A stretch of 64,000 nucleotides of DNA from Maricaulis sp. (GCF_030149515.1 NZ_JASBRI010000003.1:115748-179747); one strand, 5' to 3'; positions 8,430-16,981 are shown, numbered from the stretch's first letter. Program-made: numbers and translations. The notes: generated by a model from the letters alone, not told the origin.

Positions 8430-9632
8430 TCACACCGCCATGAAAATACCGACGAACAGCAGAAGCAGCAGTCCGAACGACAGGATGATCGAATAGACGA
8501 AGTCCATGAACAGCGTGCGGACCGCCGAGGAAAAGCGGCCGTGGGCATAGACCGTCCGGTGCAGCCGGTAGAGATAATAGTTCGACCACAGCACGAAGAC
8601 GAGCATCGCCCAGCCCGCACCGATGGTCAGACTCATCAGCCCCAGCAGGATAAACTGGAAGAAAAGAAAGGCGTGGAAATGCAGCGACACGATGAGGTGG
8701 TCGTAGAAGAAGAAGCCACGCTTGTAGAAGTGCGTCGCCGCCAGCAGCAGGGCGTAGATCGGCAGCATCAGAAACAGAAGCCGCGGCGCCCAGGTCTTCA
8801 TGGCCACCCACAGTGCCTCGCCCTCGGTATCCACGATCCGGTCGGCCTGATCGGCCAAACGCTGGCGGAACCAGAGCGGCAGCTCGGTGATGTCGTCGTC
8901 GAGCGAGATGTTCCAGCCCTCCATTTCCACCACCTCGTCCTCGCCATCGCTGGCCGTTTCGGAGTCTGGGTAGAATTCGGGCAATAGCGCCTGGCGCAGG
9001 TTGAGCTTGATGTCCTCCAGATTCTGCTGGCGCTGCATGGCCCTGACTTCCGGCGGCACCGCCTCCATGGCGTCGAGTTCGGCCTGCGCGGCATCCAGCC
9101 CGGCGGTCACCTGGTCGCGAACCTCCGGCGGCGCGTTTTCAAGCCCCGCGCGGGCTTCCTCCAGTCCCTGCCTGTTCGCCTCGATATCGCCGGCATCCGG
9201 CGCCGTGCCGCCGCCATTGACCAGCGAGAAGGCGAGGAAGAAGAGAACGCTGGCGGTCAGGTAGAGCCGGAAGGGCATGACATAACGCGCCCTCACGCCG
9301 GAGAGGTATTGCCGGGTGAGCTTGCCGGGCCGGAACATGAGAGCGGGCAGTGTGCGCCACAACCGCCCCTCGATCCCGAACAGCCCGTCCAGTACATCCA
9401 GCAGAAGATCCCAGATCGGCCGGTGAAAGGTGTCCGATGTCTGGCCGCAGCTGTGGCAGACCGGACCCGAGAGCACCGTCCCGCAATTGGAACACGTCCC
9501 GGCCGGGGTCGGCGATTCGAAGACCGAATAGTGGTCTGCCTTCTTTCGCTTGGACGACTGGATGGCGTCGCCGACCTCACCGCTGCCTGTTCCGGCGACA
9601 ATCGCGTCGGAAACCGTATCTCCACCCGTCAT
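8430..9632 (-). CDS. DUF3667 zinc-ribbon membrane protein
   Basis: The 400-residue protein starts with a low-complexity segment and then a zinc ribbon with cysteines at 47, 50, 59 and 62 (CSNCG and CHSCGQ). The family's conserved core follows (about 65-150, with GIEGRLWRTLPALMF.PGKLTRQYLSG). A charged central region (about 155-280) precedes three or four predicted membrane helices near the C-terminus. DUF3667 proteins have no established function. A zinc-binding head on a membrane protein suggests a sensing or assembly role, but that is a guess. The ATG sits directly after the terminator of the upstream oppA and has no clear ribosome site. Confidence 0.8.
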   Translation of the reverse strand: MTGGDTVSDAIVAGTGSGEVGDAIQSSKRKKADHYSVFESPTPAGTCSNCGTVLSGPVCHSCGQTSDTFHRPIWDLLLDVLDGLFGIEGRLWRTLPALMFRPGKLTRQYLSGVRARYVMPFRLYLTASVLFFLAFSLVNGGGTAPDAGDIEANRQGLEEARAGLENAPPEVRDQVTAGLDAAQAELDAMEAVPPEVRAMQRQQNLEDIKLNLRQALLPEFYPDSETASDGEDEVVEMEGWNISLDDDITELPLWFRQRLADQADRIVDTEGEALWVAMKTWAPRLLFLMLPIYALLLAATHFYKRGFFFYDHLIVSLHFHAFLFFQFILLGLMSLTIGAGWAMLVFVLWSNYYLYRLHRTVYAHGRFSSAVRTLFMDFVYSIILSFGLLLLLFVGIFMAV

Positions 9633-9637
9633 GAAAA

Positions 9638-9683
9638 AGCCCCGCGACCTGCCATCAAAACGTCAAGCTAGGTCCGCGGGGCT
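9638..9683 (-). terminator. Terminator of oppA, abutting the DUF3667 start
   Basis: On the minus strand AGCCCCGCGGACCT (9683-9670) pairs with AGGTCGCGGGGCT (9650-9638) with one bulged base. TTTTT follows, and only two bases later comes the start codon of the DUF3667 gene at 9632. Confidence 0.75.
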
Positions 9684-9702
9684 CTGTCTGGCAAGCGGCG
9701 CC

Positions 9703-11334
9703 CTATTCTTCGCCGGCTTCGGCCTGGCTGGAGGCGAGGCAAAGGTAACGCGTCCGGTGGATATCGACGATATTGTCTTCCCAGCCCGTCACATCCGGAT
9801 TCACCAGATTTTTCGAGACATAATAGACGATCGGGATGATCGGCATGTCGTCGATCAGCGTCTGTTCGGCGCGCGCCAGCATGCGGCCGCGCACTTCCAG
9901 GTCCTGTTCCCGGTTCGCCGCCGTGACCAACGCGTCGTACTCCGGATTATTGTAGCGGGAGTAGTTCATCGGAATCGAACGGTACTCCCCGAGGAACAGG
10001 AAGTTGTAGGGATCGTTGTAGTCCGCGATCCAGCCGCCATCGGCAATCTGGAAGTCCTGGGCGCGCAGATTGTCGTAGTGGATCTGCGTATCGTTCACGA
10101 TGAGTTCGGGTTCGACCCATTCGGCAATCGCGGACCAGTCGTTCTGAACCACCGGTGCCACACGCGGATTGTCCCGTGTCGCGCGGTACGTGTATTCGAA
10201 CTGCAGCGGATTGTCGGGGCCGAAACCGGCCTCTTCCAGCAGCTCACGGGCCCGGGCACGGCGTTCCTCGATCGGCGTATCGGCCCACTCGGCGCGGACA
10301 CCACCCGGATAATTGGCGACACCCGGCGGCACCATGGAATAGGCGGGCTGGTATCCGGCCCGCAGGATTTCCTCGGCGATAAAGCTGCGGTCGATCGCCA
10401 TGCCCAGCGCATTACGCACACCCGGGTCCGCGAACATGTCCAGCGTCGTGTTCACCGAAAAGTAGATCGTGCCCATATAGGGCGCGATGCGCACATACTC
10501 CGGAATTTCCCGCCGCAGGAAGTCCAGCTGCTGGCCAGGGAAGTCATTGTTGATATGCAGCTCGCCGTTGCGCACACGGCGTCCGGCCGCGCTGTTGTCG
10601 ACGGTCGGGTAGTAATACACGTCGTCAATGCAGACACTCTCATTATCGAAGAAGGTCGCATTGCGGGTGAGATGCACGAAATTGTTCGTCCGCCAGTCTT
10701 CCAGGCGGTAGGCGCCATTGACCTCGATATTCGCAGGCCGCACCCATTCATCGCCATATTGCTCGACGACATGCCGGGGCACCGGGAAGCTGGTGTAGTG
10801 GGTGAGAAGCCCCGGCAGATAGGGGGCCGGATTCACCAGCCGGACCTCGAGCGTCCGGTCATCGATCGCGCGCACACCGATCTCGTCCGGCGAAATCTCC
10901 CCGCGCGTGGCCGCTTCCATGCCTTCGATGGGGTAAAGCAGGGAGACGTATTGCGCGCCGGTCGCCGGCGACGCGATTCGGCGCCAGGCAAAGACGAAAT
11001 CGTGTGCCGTGACCGGCTGGCCGTCGGACCAGCTGGCTTCGCGCAGCCGGAACGTCCACATCAGGCCGTCTTCGCTGACCTCCCAGCTTTCGGCCATGCC
11101 CGGAATCGGTTCGCCGGCAATGTCTTCCGTGAACAGGCCGATGAACATGTCGCCGATGATGTTGTTTTCCCACGTTCCGCTCGCCTTGTGCGGATCCAGT
11201 GACAGGGGCTCCGAGGAATTGCCCCGATGCAGGACGACGGTGTCGCTATCGACTGGATCGCCACCACCGCAGGCGACGACGGCCAGCGTTGAGGCAGAAA
11301 CGAGCAGGCTCTTGATGATGGCTTTGCGGATCAC
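9703..11334 (-). CDS. oppA: Peptide ABC transporter substrate-binding lipoprotein (OppA type)
   Basis: The 543-residue protein has a lipoprotein signal with the lipobox cysteine at residue 22 (LAVVAC). A full SBP_bac_5 (family 5) solute-binding domain follows, with GNSSEPLSLDPHKASG near the N-terminus and VAPVVQNDWSAI near residue 360. It would be anchored to the inner membrane and hand oligopeptides to a permease. The start is GTG at 11334, supported by a GGAGGGGAGA site. The matching permeases (13829 and 14761) are on the same strand but are separated by two genes of opposite orientation. No ATPase is encoded in the window. Confidence 0.92.
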   Translation of the reverse strand: MIRKAIIKSLLVSASTLAVVACGGGDPVDSDTVVLHRGNSSEPLSLDPHKASGTWENNIIGDMFIGLFTEDIAGEPIPGMAESWEVSEDGLMWTFRLREASWSDGQPVTAHDFVFAWRRIASPATGAQYVSLLYPIEGMEAATRGEISPDEIGVRAIDDRTLEVRLVNPAPYLPGLLTHYTSFPVPRHVVEQYGDEWVRPANIEVNGAYRLEDWRTNNFVHLTRNATFFDNESVCIDDVYYYPTVDNSAAGRRVRNGELHINNDFPGQQLDFLRREIPEYVRIAPYMGTIYFSVNTTLDMFADPGVRNALGMAIDRSFIAEEILRAGYQPAYSMVPPGVANYPGGVRAEWADTPIEERRARARELLEEAGFGPDNPLQFEYTYRATRDNPRVAPVVQNDWSAIAEWVEPELIVNDTQIHYDNLRAQDFQIADGGWIADYNDPYNFLFLGEYRSIPMNYSRYNNPEYDALVTAANREQDLEVRGRMLARAEQTLIDDMPIIPIVYYVSKNLVNPDVTGWEDNIVDIHRTRYLCLASSQAEAGEE

Positions 11335-11380
11335 GATATCGGTCTCCCCTCCGACGCGTCACAAATTCGTGGCTTGCGAT

Positions 11381-11397
11381 ATGTTCTAACCGAACAT
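11381..11397. promoter_or_regulatory. Palindrome in the oppA / exported-protein divergent region
   Basis: ATGTTC-TAACC-GAACAT is a perfect six-base inverted repeat with a five-base spacer. It lies about 50 bases upstream of the oppA start and 70 upstream of the divergent gene at 11467. It is a plausible dimeric repressor or activator site for either gene; the regulator is unknown. Confidence 0.35.
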
Positions 11398-11466
11398 GAC
11401 GGGCCGGTCGACAGCGACCCACCGGTCGCGCATAGTTCGCAAGCTCGAGAACTTGGCTGAGAGAAG

Positions 11467-12072
11467 ATGAACGTTCGATTACTCCTTTTGATTTCGCCAC
11501 TTGCCCTGGCTGCTGCGGCGCAGGCCCAGACCGGTGCCTCCCCCCTGCAGCCCTTGTTCGAATGCCGGGAAATCGTCGACGACTCAGCTCGGCTGGCCTG
11601 TCTGGACGCCGCGGTCGATGCGCTGCGCGACGAAGCCGCATCGGGTGAGGTGGTAGCCGTCGAGCGCGAACAGATTGAAGCGGCGGAAGAAGCCACCTAC
11701 GGCCTGTCCATTCCCAATTTCCGCCTGCCGAGCCTGTCCCTGCCGGGTTTCGGCGGCGACAATTCCGATATGGCCGAGGCGGAGACAGCACCGCACTCGC
11801 CGGACCGGGTTGTCGTGCGCAATGACGACGGTTTGATCGAACGGATCGAGGGTCTGGCCATCACCGAGATGACAGTCAACCGTCTCGGAAAGGTCGAACT
11901 GACCCTGGCCAATGGCCAGCGCTGGCGCCAGACCGACAGCGAACGTGTCTTCCGTGCCAGCCGCGGCGCGTTCGACGGCCTCACCGCAACCATCCGTTCC
12001 GGAGCGCTGGGATCCTATTTTATCAGCCTTAGCAATTCGTCGGGCTGGTTCCGCGCCGAGCGGATCGAATAA
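11467..12072 (+). CDS. Exported protein of unknown function (tandem paralogue 1)
   Basis: The 201-residue protein has a clear signal peptide (1-20, ending AQA). A two-cysteine motif C33-R-E-I...R-L-A-C45-L-D follows, then a VVAVERE stretch, a leucine/proline-rich stretch (FRLPSLSLPGF) and a C-terminal domain containing NGQRWRQTDS. The cysteine pair 12 residues apart resembles the CxxI...RLxCxD motif of several small exported proteins such as VasI-like proteins, but no family can be assigned. The next gene is a visible paralogue, five bases downstream, so the two are probably co-transcribed and act in the cell envelope. Confidence 0.8.
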   Translation: MNVRLLLLISPLALAAAAQAQTGASPLQPLFECREIVDDSARLACLDAAVDALRDEAASGEVVAVEREQIEAAEEATYGLSIPNFRLPSLSLPGFGGDNSDMAEAETAPHSPDRVVVRNDDGLIERIEGLAITEMTVNRLGKVELTLANGQRWRQTDSERVFRASRGAFDGLTATIRSGALGSYFISLSNSSGWFRAERIE

Positions 12073-12095
12073 CCCTGTTGAACAAGGTCGCTTTC

Positions 12096-12836
12096 ATGTC
12101 CCTGACTTCCCGACTGCTGCTCTCCGCGGCGATTGCCGGCACCCTGGCGCCGGCCGCCCTTGCCCGCCAATCCGACCCGGTCGACGGGGTTCTGGCCTGC
12201 CGCGGCATTGCCGATATCGAAGCCCGGCTTGCGTGTTTCGACGCGGCTGCCGCCACCCTTGCCGCCGCCCGCGATGGAGGCGATATCGTGATCGTCGAGC
12301 GCGACGATGTGGAAGCGGTCGAGCGCGACAGTTTCGGTTTCAACCTGCCCAGCCTGCCGCGCTTTCGACTGCCGGTGCTGGCTGCGCGTGAACGTGAAGC
12401 GCACGAAGCCATCGCAGAAACGGACGGCTCGGGCAGCGCCGGGGCCGAGGTCGCCGACGCGACGGCGCCCACGCCTGCACCGGCCGGGGAAAGCCGCACG
12501 CCAGCCGCCCGCACCGTCGCCGAGGCCCCACGTTCCGGGTCCCGCACTGCGGCCCCCGAGTCCGAGCCTGCCGAGGACGAGATCGTCATTGTCGAACGGA
12601 CCTCCGAAGGCGATGTGGAGACGGTGACGATGCGCATCGACCGCGTCGAGACGGTCGGCTATTCCACGCTGGTTTTCCATATGGTCAACGGCCAGGTCTG
12701 GCGGCAGGTCGACAGTACGCGTATCCGCCCGCCTTCGGGCCGCGCCACGGCCGAGATCAGCCGCGCCATGTTCGACAGCTACCTTCTGCGCGTCAACGGA
12801 AGCGGCCGCGCCATCCGCGTCCGCCGCGAACGCTAG
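12096..12836 (+). CDS. Exported protein of unknown function (tandem paralogue 2)
   Basis: From the ATG at 12096 the protein has 246 residues; a TTG at 12078 would add six residues ahead of the signal peptide and is less likely. The signal peptide is about 1-23. Cysteines 35 and 47 have the same spacing as in the upstream paralogue. The same order of elements follows: IVIVERDDVEAVERD, a leucine/proline stretch (LPSLPRFRLPVL), an Ala/Pro/Glu-rich linker (about 100-165) absent from the first copy, and the NGQVWRQVDSTRI domain. The duplication looks old. A strong terminator follows. Confidence 0.78.
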   Translation: MSLTSRLLLSAAIAGTLAPAALARQSDPVDGVLACRGIADIEARLACFDAAAATLAAARDGGDIVIVERDDVEAVERDSFGFNLPSLPRFRLPVLAAREREAHEAIAETDGSGSAGAEVADATAPTPAPAGESRTPAARTVAEAPRSGSRTAAPESEPAEDEIVIVERTSEGDVETVTMRIDRVETVGYSTLVFHMVNGQVWRQVDSTRIRPPSGRATAEISRAMFDSYLLRVNGSGRAIRVRRER

Positions 12837-12862
12837 CACCCGCACGGCCGGACAGGTCGAGG

Positions 12863-12893
12863 ACGGGCCGCCTGCGGGCGGCCCGTTTTTGTT
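12863..12893 (+). terminator. Terminator after the exported paralogue pair
   Basis: A perfect ten-base stem ACGGGCCGCC / GGCGGCCCGT has loop TGCG and is followed by TTTTTGTTT. There is no T-run on the other strand, so it acts on plus-strand transcripts only. Confidence 0.9.
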
Positions 12894-12923
12894 TGGCGAA
12901 TAGCCCCCGTCAGGGATCTGCCA

Positions 12924-13829
12924 TTAGCGGTCCTTGGGATCGATCGCGTCGCGCAGGCCGTCTCCGATGAAATTCAGGCAAAACAGGGTGACCATCATGG
13001 TCACGGCCGGCCCGATCAGCGTCCACGGCGCGGGCTCCATGTCCTGCGCGCCGGCCGAGATCAGACGGCCCAGCGAGGTCAGCGGCTCCTGCACGCCCAG
13101 GCCCAGGAAGGACAGGAAGCTCTCGGCCAGGATCACCACGGGGATCATCAACGTGACATAGACCACGACCGGCCCCAGCACATTGGGAATGATGTGGCGC
13201 TGAATGGTACGGAAACGCGACACGCCCGCAGCATAGGCCGCCTCGACGAATTCCATGTTCTTCAACGCCAGTGTCTGGCCGCGTACAATACGGGCCATGG
13301 TCAGCCATTCCACCGCACCGATGGCAACGAAGATGAGAACGATATTCCGCCCGAACACGACCATCAGGATGATGACGAAGAAGATGAAGGGCAGCGAATA
13401 GAGAATGTCGACGAAGCGCATCATCGCCTGATCGATCTTGCCGCCGACAAATCCGGCCGTGGCGCCCCAGGTCACGCCGATCGCCAGCGACACGATTGTC
13501 GCCACCACACCAACCATCAGCGACACGCCCAGCCCGACCAGAATGCGCGCGACCATGTCCCGGCCCTGGGCGTCGGTGCCCAGGATGTGCCAGTCCTCCA
13601 ACGTCGGAGCGATCCAGACCTTGTCGCGATAGATGGTGTCGTAGTCGTGGATCCACAGCGCCTGGCCGATTGTCGCCAGCAGGACCAGGATGGCCAGTAC
13701 GACCATCGAGGTCACCGCGGCCCGATTGCGCAACAGTCGCGCCAGCGCATCATCCCACAACGACCGGCCCCTCACCGCGGCGGTCTCCATGAGGTCCGTC
13801 TTTTCCTGGGGCGTGGAGATCAGGCTCAT
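12924..13829 (-). CDS. oppC: Peptide ABC transporter permease (OppC/DppC type)
   Basis: The 301-residue protein has the N-terminal cytoplasmic tail and first helix of the OppC family (LARLLRNRAAVTSMVVL). A large periplasmic loop contains HILGTDAQGRDMVARIL, and the BPD_transp_1 domain (about 95-300) has the EAAYAAGVSRFRTIQRHIIPN coupling motif. With OppB it forms the membrane pore of an oligopeptide importer. Its ATG overlaps the oppB stop by four bases. It ends convergent to the exported-protein pair. The ATPases (OppD/OppF) are not adjacent. Confidence 0.93.
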   Translation of the reverse strand: MSLISTPQEKTDLMETAAVRGRSLWDDALARLLRNRAAVTSMVVLAILVLLATIGQALWIHDYDTIYRDKVWIAPTLEDWHILGTDAQGRDMVARILVGLGVSLMVGVVATIVSLAIGVTWGATAGFVGGKIDQAMMRFVDILYSLPFIFFVIILMVVFGRNIVLIFVAIGAVEWLTMARIVRGQTLALKNMEFVEAAYAAGVSRFRTIQRHIIPNVLGPVVVYVTLMIPVVILAESFLSFLGLGVQEPLTSLGRLISAGAQDMEPAPWTLIGPAVTMMVTLFCLNFIGDGLRDAIDPKDR

Positions 13830-14761
13830 GACTCGTACTTCACTTTCGGATTGAGCACGCCGTAGAACAGGTCCGCCAGAAGATTCAAAAGGATGATCAG
13901 CGCGGCGTAGATGATGACCACACCCATCACCACGGTGTAGTCGCGCTGCAGAGCCGCATCGACGAAATGCTTTCCGATGCCGGGCAGCTGAAAGACGCGC
14001 TCGATAACCAGAGAGCCCGACAGGACGGCCGCCGAGGCCGGCCCGAGATAGCTCACCAGCGGCAGGACGGCCGAACGCAAGGCGTGCTTGAAGATTACCG
14101 CCGGGGCGGACAGGCCCTTGGCACGGGCGGTTCGGATATAGTTGGACCGGATAACCTCGATCATCGAGGCCCGCATCAGCCTTGCAATGATGGCAATCTG
14201 CGGCAGGGCCAGAGTGATGATCGGCAAGACCAGCCGGTCAGGCGTCATACCCAGGCGCGGATCCAGGCCGCCCGTGGGCACCAGGCCCAGATAGAGGCCG
14301 AAGACCAGCGCCAGGATCGGCCCCATCACGAAGGGCGGGATGGATATTCCGACCATGGCGAAGGTCATGATCGAGAAATCGCCGGCCGTGTTCTGGCGCA
14401 GCGCAGCAATCGAACCCAGCAGGGACCCCAGACCGATGGCCAGTGCCATGGAGAACAGGCCGATCGTCGCACTGACGGGAAAGCCTTCCGCGATGATTTC
14501 GGAGACGCGCTTGTCGCGCAACTTCAGGGACGGTCCCAGATCGCCCTGGAACAGATTACCCATATAGTCGACATATTGCCGCCAGAGCGGCTGATCCATG
14601 CCGTAATTGGCCAGGATGACCTGGCGCGTTTCCTCCGGCATCGGCCGTTCCAGGTCGAACGGTCCGCCCGGCGCAGCGCGCATCATGAAAAAGGCGACCG
14701 TGATGATCACCAGAATCGTCGGAATGGCGACGCCGATGCGTCGAAGTACGAAACCAAACAT
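13826..14761 (-). CDS. oppB: Peptide ABC transporter permease (OppB/DppB type)
   Basis: The 311-residue permease has the family N-terminus FVLRRIGVAIPTILVI, a FDLERPMPEE periplasmic segment, and a BPD_transp_1 domain with RTARAKGLSAPAVIFKHALRS as the ATPase-coupling loop. The C-terminal part, with SLVIERVFQLPGIGKHFVDA, is typical of OppB. It imports peptides together with OppC, with which it overlaps by four bases. It is the first gene of a two-gene operon; the substrate-binding gene lies further downstream on the same strand but beyond two opposite genes. Confidence 0.94.
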   Translation of the reverse strand: MFGFVLRRIGVAIPTILVIITVAFFMMRAAPGGPFDLERPMPEETRQVILANYGMDQPLWRQYVDYMGNLFQGDLGPSLKLRDKRVSEIIAEGFPVSATIGLFSMALAIGLGSLLGSIAALRQNTAGDFSIMTFAMVGISIPPFVMGPILALVFGLYLGLVPTGGLDPRLGMTPDRLVLPIITLALPQIAIIARLMRASMIEVIRSNYIRTARAKGLSAPAVIFKHALRSAVLPLVSYLGPASAAVLSGSLVIERVFQLPGIGKHFVDAALQRDYTVVMGVVIIYAALIILLNLLADLFYGVLNPKVKYES

Positions 14762-14833
14762 GAATGAACCGGGTCCGCCGTGTTTTGCGGCAGTTTCAAT
14801 GCGGCCGGGGCGTTGTCAATGAAGCCGCTGCCG

Positions 14834-14995
14834 TTAGCGCTCCGCCGAAACCGTTTCCGGCGGCGGGATTTGTGCCGTCCGTGACTGTACAGGCTGGACC
14901 GTGACGTGACTGACAAAAACGTGCGCCAGCATCAGCAGAAGGACCAGCCATCCAAGCCGCAAGAGCCGCTTGCTTAGGAATTGACCCGCGTTCAC
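14834..14995 (-). CDS. Small single-pass membrane protein (53 residues)
   Basis: An open frame from GTG at 14995 has GGGGGT eight bases upstream and encodes 53 residues. A basic N-terminus (KRLLR) precedes one hydrophobic helix (about 12-30, LGWLVLLLMLAHVFV) and a short polar tail ending PPPETVSAER. A second GTG two codons upstream (15001) is possible. It is the only plausible gene between oppB and the divergent gene at 15123. No family is recognised. The amphipathic layout and ribosome site argue for a real gene, but codon evidence is limited by length. Confidence 0.5.
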   Translation of the reverse strand: MNAGQFLSKRLLRLGWLVLLLMLAHVFVSHVTVQPVQSRTAQIPPPETVSAER

Positions 14996-15122
14996 ATTCA
15001 CCCCCGTAGATCGGTTCGATCTCCGGTCACGCAATATCCGCGCCGCCCGTGATCCAGCGTGAATTGCATGTGTTCCGCATATGCCTAGGATGCGGCCCGG
15101 TTGGTACAGGAAAGGCCGATCC

Positions 15123-16067
15123 ATGCACAGTGCGCTGTGGTGGCGAGATTTCGAGTTTCAGGACGGGATCGTCACCGTCAAGAAGACGGGTGCACGCCTG
15201 CCGCTGGAACCGGGACTGATCGGCGAGGTTCTGGCCTGGTTCCCGTTCTACTTCACGGTTGAGGGCTGGCGCTTGAAGACCGCCGCCCAGGCCGGACCCA
15301 GGATCTGGTTCACGCCGGACCGGCCGCGTCCCTGGTATCTGATCTGGTCGGTCCTGCATGCCGCCGGCGCCCGCATCGCCGATTCGCCGGCCGATGCGGA
15401 TGCCGTCTTCGTGTTCGACGATTGCACAACCTGCACGCCGATCCCGGTTCCGCCCGGCGCCCGTGTCATAAACCGGGACTGTCAGAGCATTGCAAAGAGC
15501 CATGTCGCGCGCGTGTTCGAACAGTGTTTCGGTTATTCCCTCGCGATCGACCCGGAAGGCTGGAGCGGACCGATGGTCGAGAAATCCGAGATCAATGGCG
15601 CCCATGATGGCCGCATCATCCGGGGCCCCTGCATTGCCAAGCCCGGACATGTCTATCAGCGCGTGATCGACAATTCAGTGGGCAATGGCCTGGTCGAGGA
15701 CCTGCGCTGCCCCACCATGGCGGGACGCATTCCGCTGGTACTGCGTAAACGCCGGCGCGTCGAACACCGCTTCCTCAACTCCAACGACGAGGTCGACTAC
15801 GCCGAAACATCCAGCGTGCTCACCGCCGCAGAGCAGGATCAGCTGGCCCGGTTTACACAGGCCATGAAGCTGGACTGGGGCGGGCTGGACGTGCTGCGCG
15901 ATCGCGAGGACGGGCGACTCTACGTTGTTGATGTCAACAAGACCGACATGGGCCCGCCCATCGCCATGCGGCTGACCGACAAGGTCGAAGTCACGCGCCG
16001 CCTGGCCGAAGCCTTTCTCGATTACCTGCGACAGACGCCGCCCACCGCCCTGACGCACGCCTCATGA
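15123..16067 (+). CDS. ATP-grasp-like protein of unknown function
   Basis: From the ATG at 15123 (AGGAAAGG upstream) the product has 314 residues. The C-terminal third contains LDWGGLDVLRDREDGRLYVV followed by DVNKTDMGPP. This resembles the metal- and ATP-binding end of ATP-grasp enzymes, where D...N coordinates magnesium. Upstream are INRDCQSIAKSHV and an RGP.IAKPGHVYQ stretch where the family's grasping lysine would sit. The substrate is unknown. The stop overlaps the start of the MBL hydrolase gene by four bases, so the two are likely a translation-coupled pair. A longer form from 15081 is not favoured. Confidence 0.75.
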   Translation: MHSALWWRDFEFQDGIVTVKKTGARLPLEPGLIGEVLAWFPFYFTVEGWRLKTAAQAGPRIWFTPDRPRPWYLIWSVLHAAGARIADSPADADAVFVFDDCTTCTPIPVPPGARVINRDCQSIAKSHVARVFEQCFGYSLAIDPEGWSGPMVEKSEINGAHDGRIIRGPCIAKPGHVYQRVIDNSVGNGLVEDLRCPTMAGRIPLVLRKRRRVEHRFLNSNDEVDYAETSSVLTAAEQDQLARFTQAMKLDWGGLDVLRDREDGRLYVVDVNKTDMGPPIAMRLTDKVEVTRRLAEAFLDYLRQTPPTALTHAS

Positions 16068-16981
16068 CCGCGATCCCCTTCGTCCGCGAATTCGATTTCG
16101 AATACGGCCGGTGCGACCGCCTGTCCCGCCGTATCCGCCGTGTCATCGCCCCCAATCCGGGCCCGTTCACCTTCACAGGAACCGGCGTCTACATCGTCGG
16201 CGACGGCGAGGTGGCGGTGATCGATCCGGGCCCGGTCGAGCCCGATCACATCGCCGCGCTGGACGCTGCGATCGAGGGCGAACGCGTGACCCATGTCTTC
16301 GTCACGCATCACCATCTAGACCACTCCCCCCTCGCCCATCCGCTGGCGCAGCGGCATGGCGCGAAAGTCTATGGTTTCGGACGGCAGGATGCGGCTCCGG
16401 CGGGCGGTGAAGTGCGTCTGGAGGCCGGCGACGACACGGGATTCAAGCCGGATGTCCAGATTTCCGACGGCGAGGAGTTCGAAGGCGCAGGCTGGACCAT
16501 CGAAGCCCTGCACACGCCCGGGCACACCTCCAACCATGTCTGCTATGCACTGCTGGAGGAGAACACGCTCTTCTCCGGCGACCACATCATGGGTTGGTCG
16601 ACCAGCGTGATCAGCCCGCCGGATGGGCATATGGGCGATTATCTGCGCGAGCTCGCCCGGGTGCGAGACCGCGGGTTCGACATCCTCTGGCCGACCCACG
16701 GTCCCGCGATCGCCAACCCGCGTCCCTTCATCCAGGCCTATATCGATCATCGCCTTGACCGCGAAACCCAGATTCTCGAGCAGATCCGCTGCGGCCGCAC
16801 CGCCGTGCGCGGCATTGTCGAGGCGATGTATGCCGATATCGACAAGCGGCTGCACCCGGCCGCCGCACATTCCGTGCTCGCCCACCTGATCCATCTGGTG
16901 GAAACCGGCCAGGTGACCTGTAACGGCACGCCCGGTCTGGAAACTGACTATGCGCTGGGTGAAACCGTCCTAAGCGGGTGA
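16064..16981 (+). CDS. MBL-fold metallo-hydrolase
   Basis: The 305-residue protein has the metallo-beta-lactamase zinc motif HxHxDH (H82, H84, D86, H87) and further ligands in the HTPGHTSNHV and SGDHIMG segments. A C-terminal winged-helix-like region (about 225-300) has HPAAAHSVLAHLIHLVETGQV, as in the LACTB2 / hydroxyacylglutathione-hydrolase-like group. Members cleave thioesters, phosphodiesters or RNA, so the exact reaction cannot be read from sequence. Its start overlaps the stop of the ATP-grasp-like gene. It ends convergent with, and overlapping by 12 bases, the DUF1499 gene. Confidence 0.9.
   Translation: MTAIPFVREFDFEYGRCDRLSRRIRRVIAPNPGPFTFTGTGVYIVGDGEVAVIDPGPVEPDHIAALDAAIEGERVTHVFVTHHHLDHSPLAHPLAQRHGAKVYGFGRQDAAPAGGEVRLEAGDDTGFKPDVQISDGEEFEGAGWTIEALHTPGHTSNHVCYALLEENTLFSGDHIMGWSTSVISPPDGHMGDYLRELARVRDRGFDILWPTHGPAIANPRPFIQAYIDHRLDRETQILEQIRCGRTAVRGIVEAMYADIDKRLHPAAAHSVLAHLIHLVETGQVTCNGTPGLETDYALGETVLSG

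Noticed and set aside
6494..8620. A 708-codon open frame on the minus strand opposite sppA.
   Set aside because: It runs through the bidirectional terminator and lies antisense to a gene with intact catalytic residues.
9550..11202. A 550-codon plus-strand frame opposite oppA.
   Set aside because: It is antisense to a complete solute-binding lipoprotein gene and its composition is that of a shadow frame.
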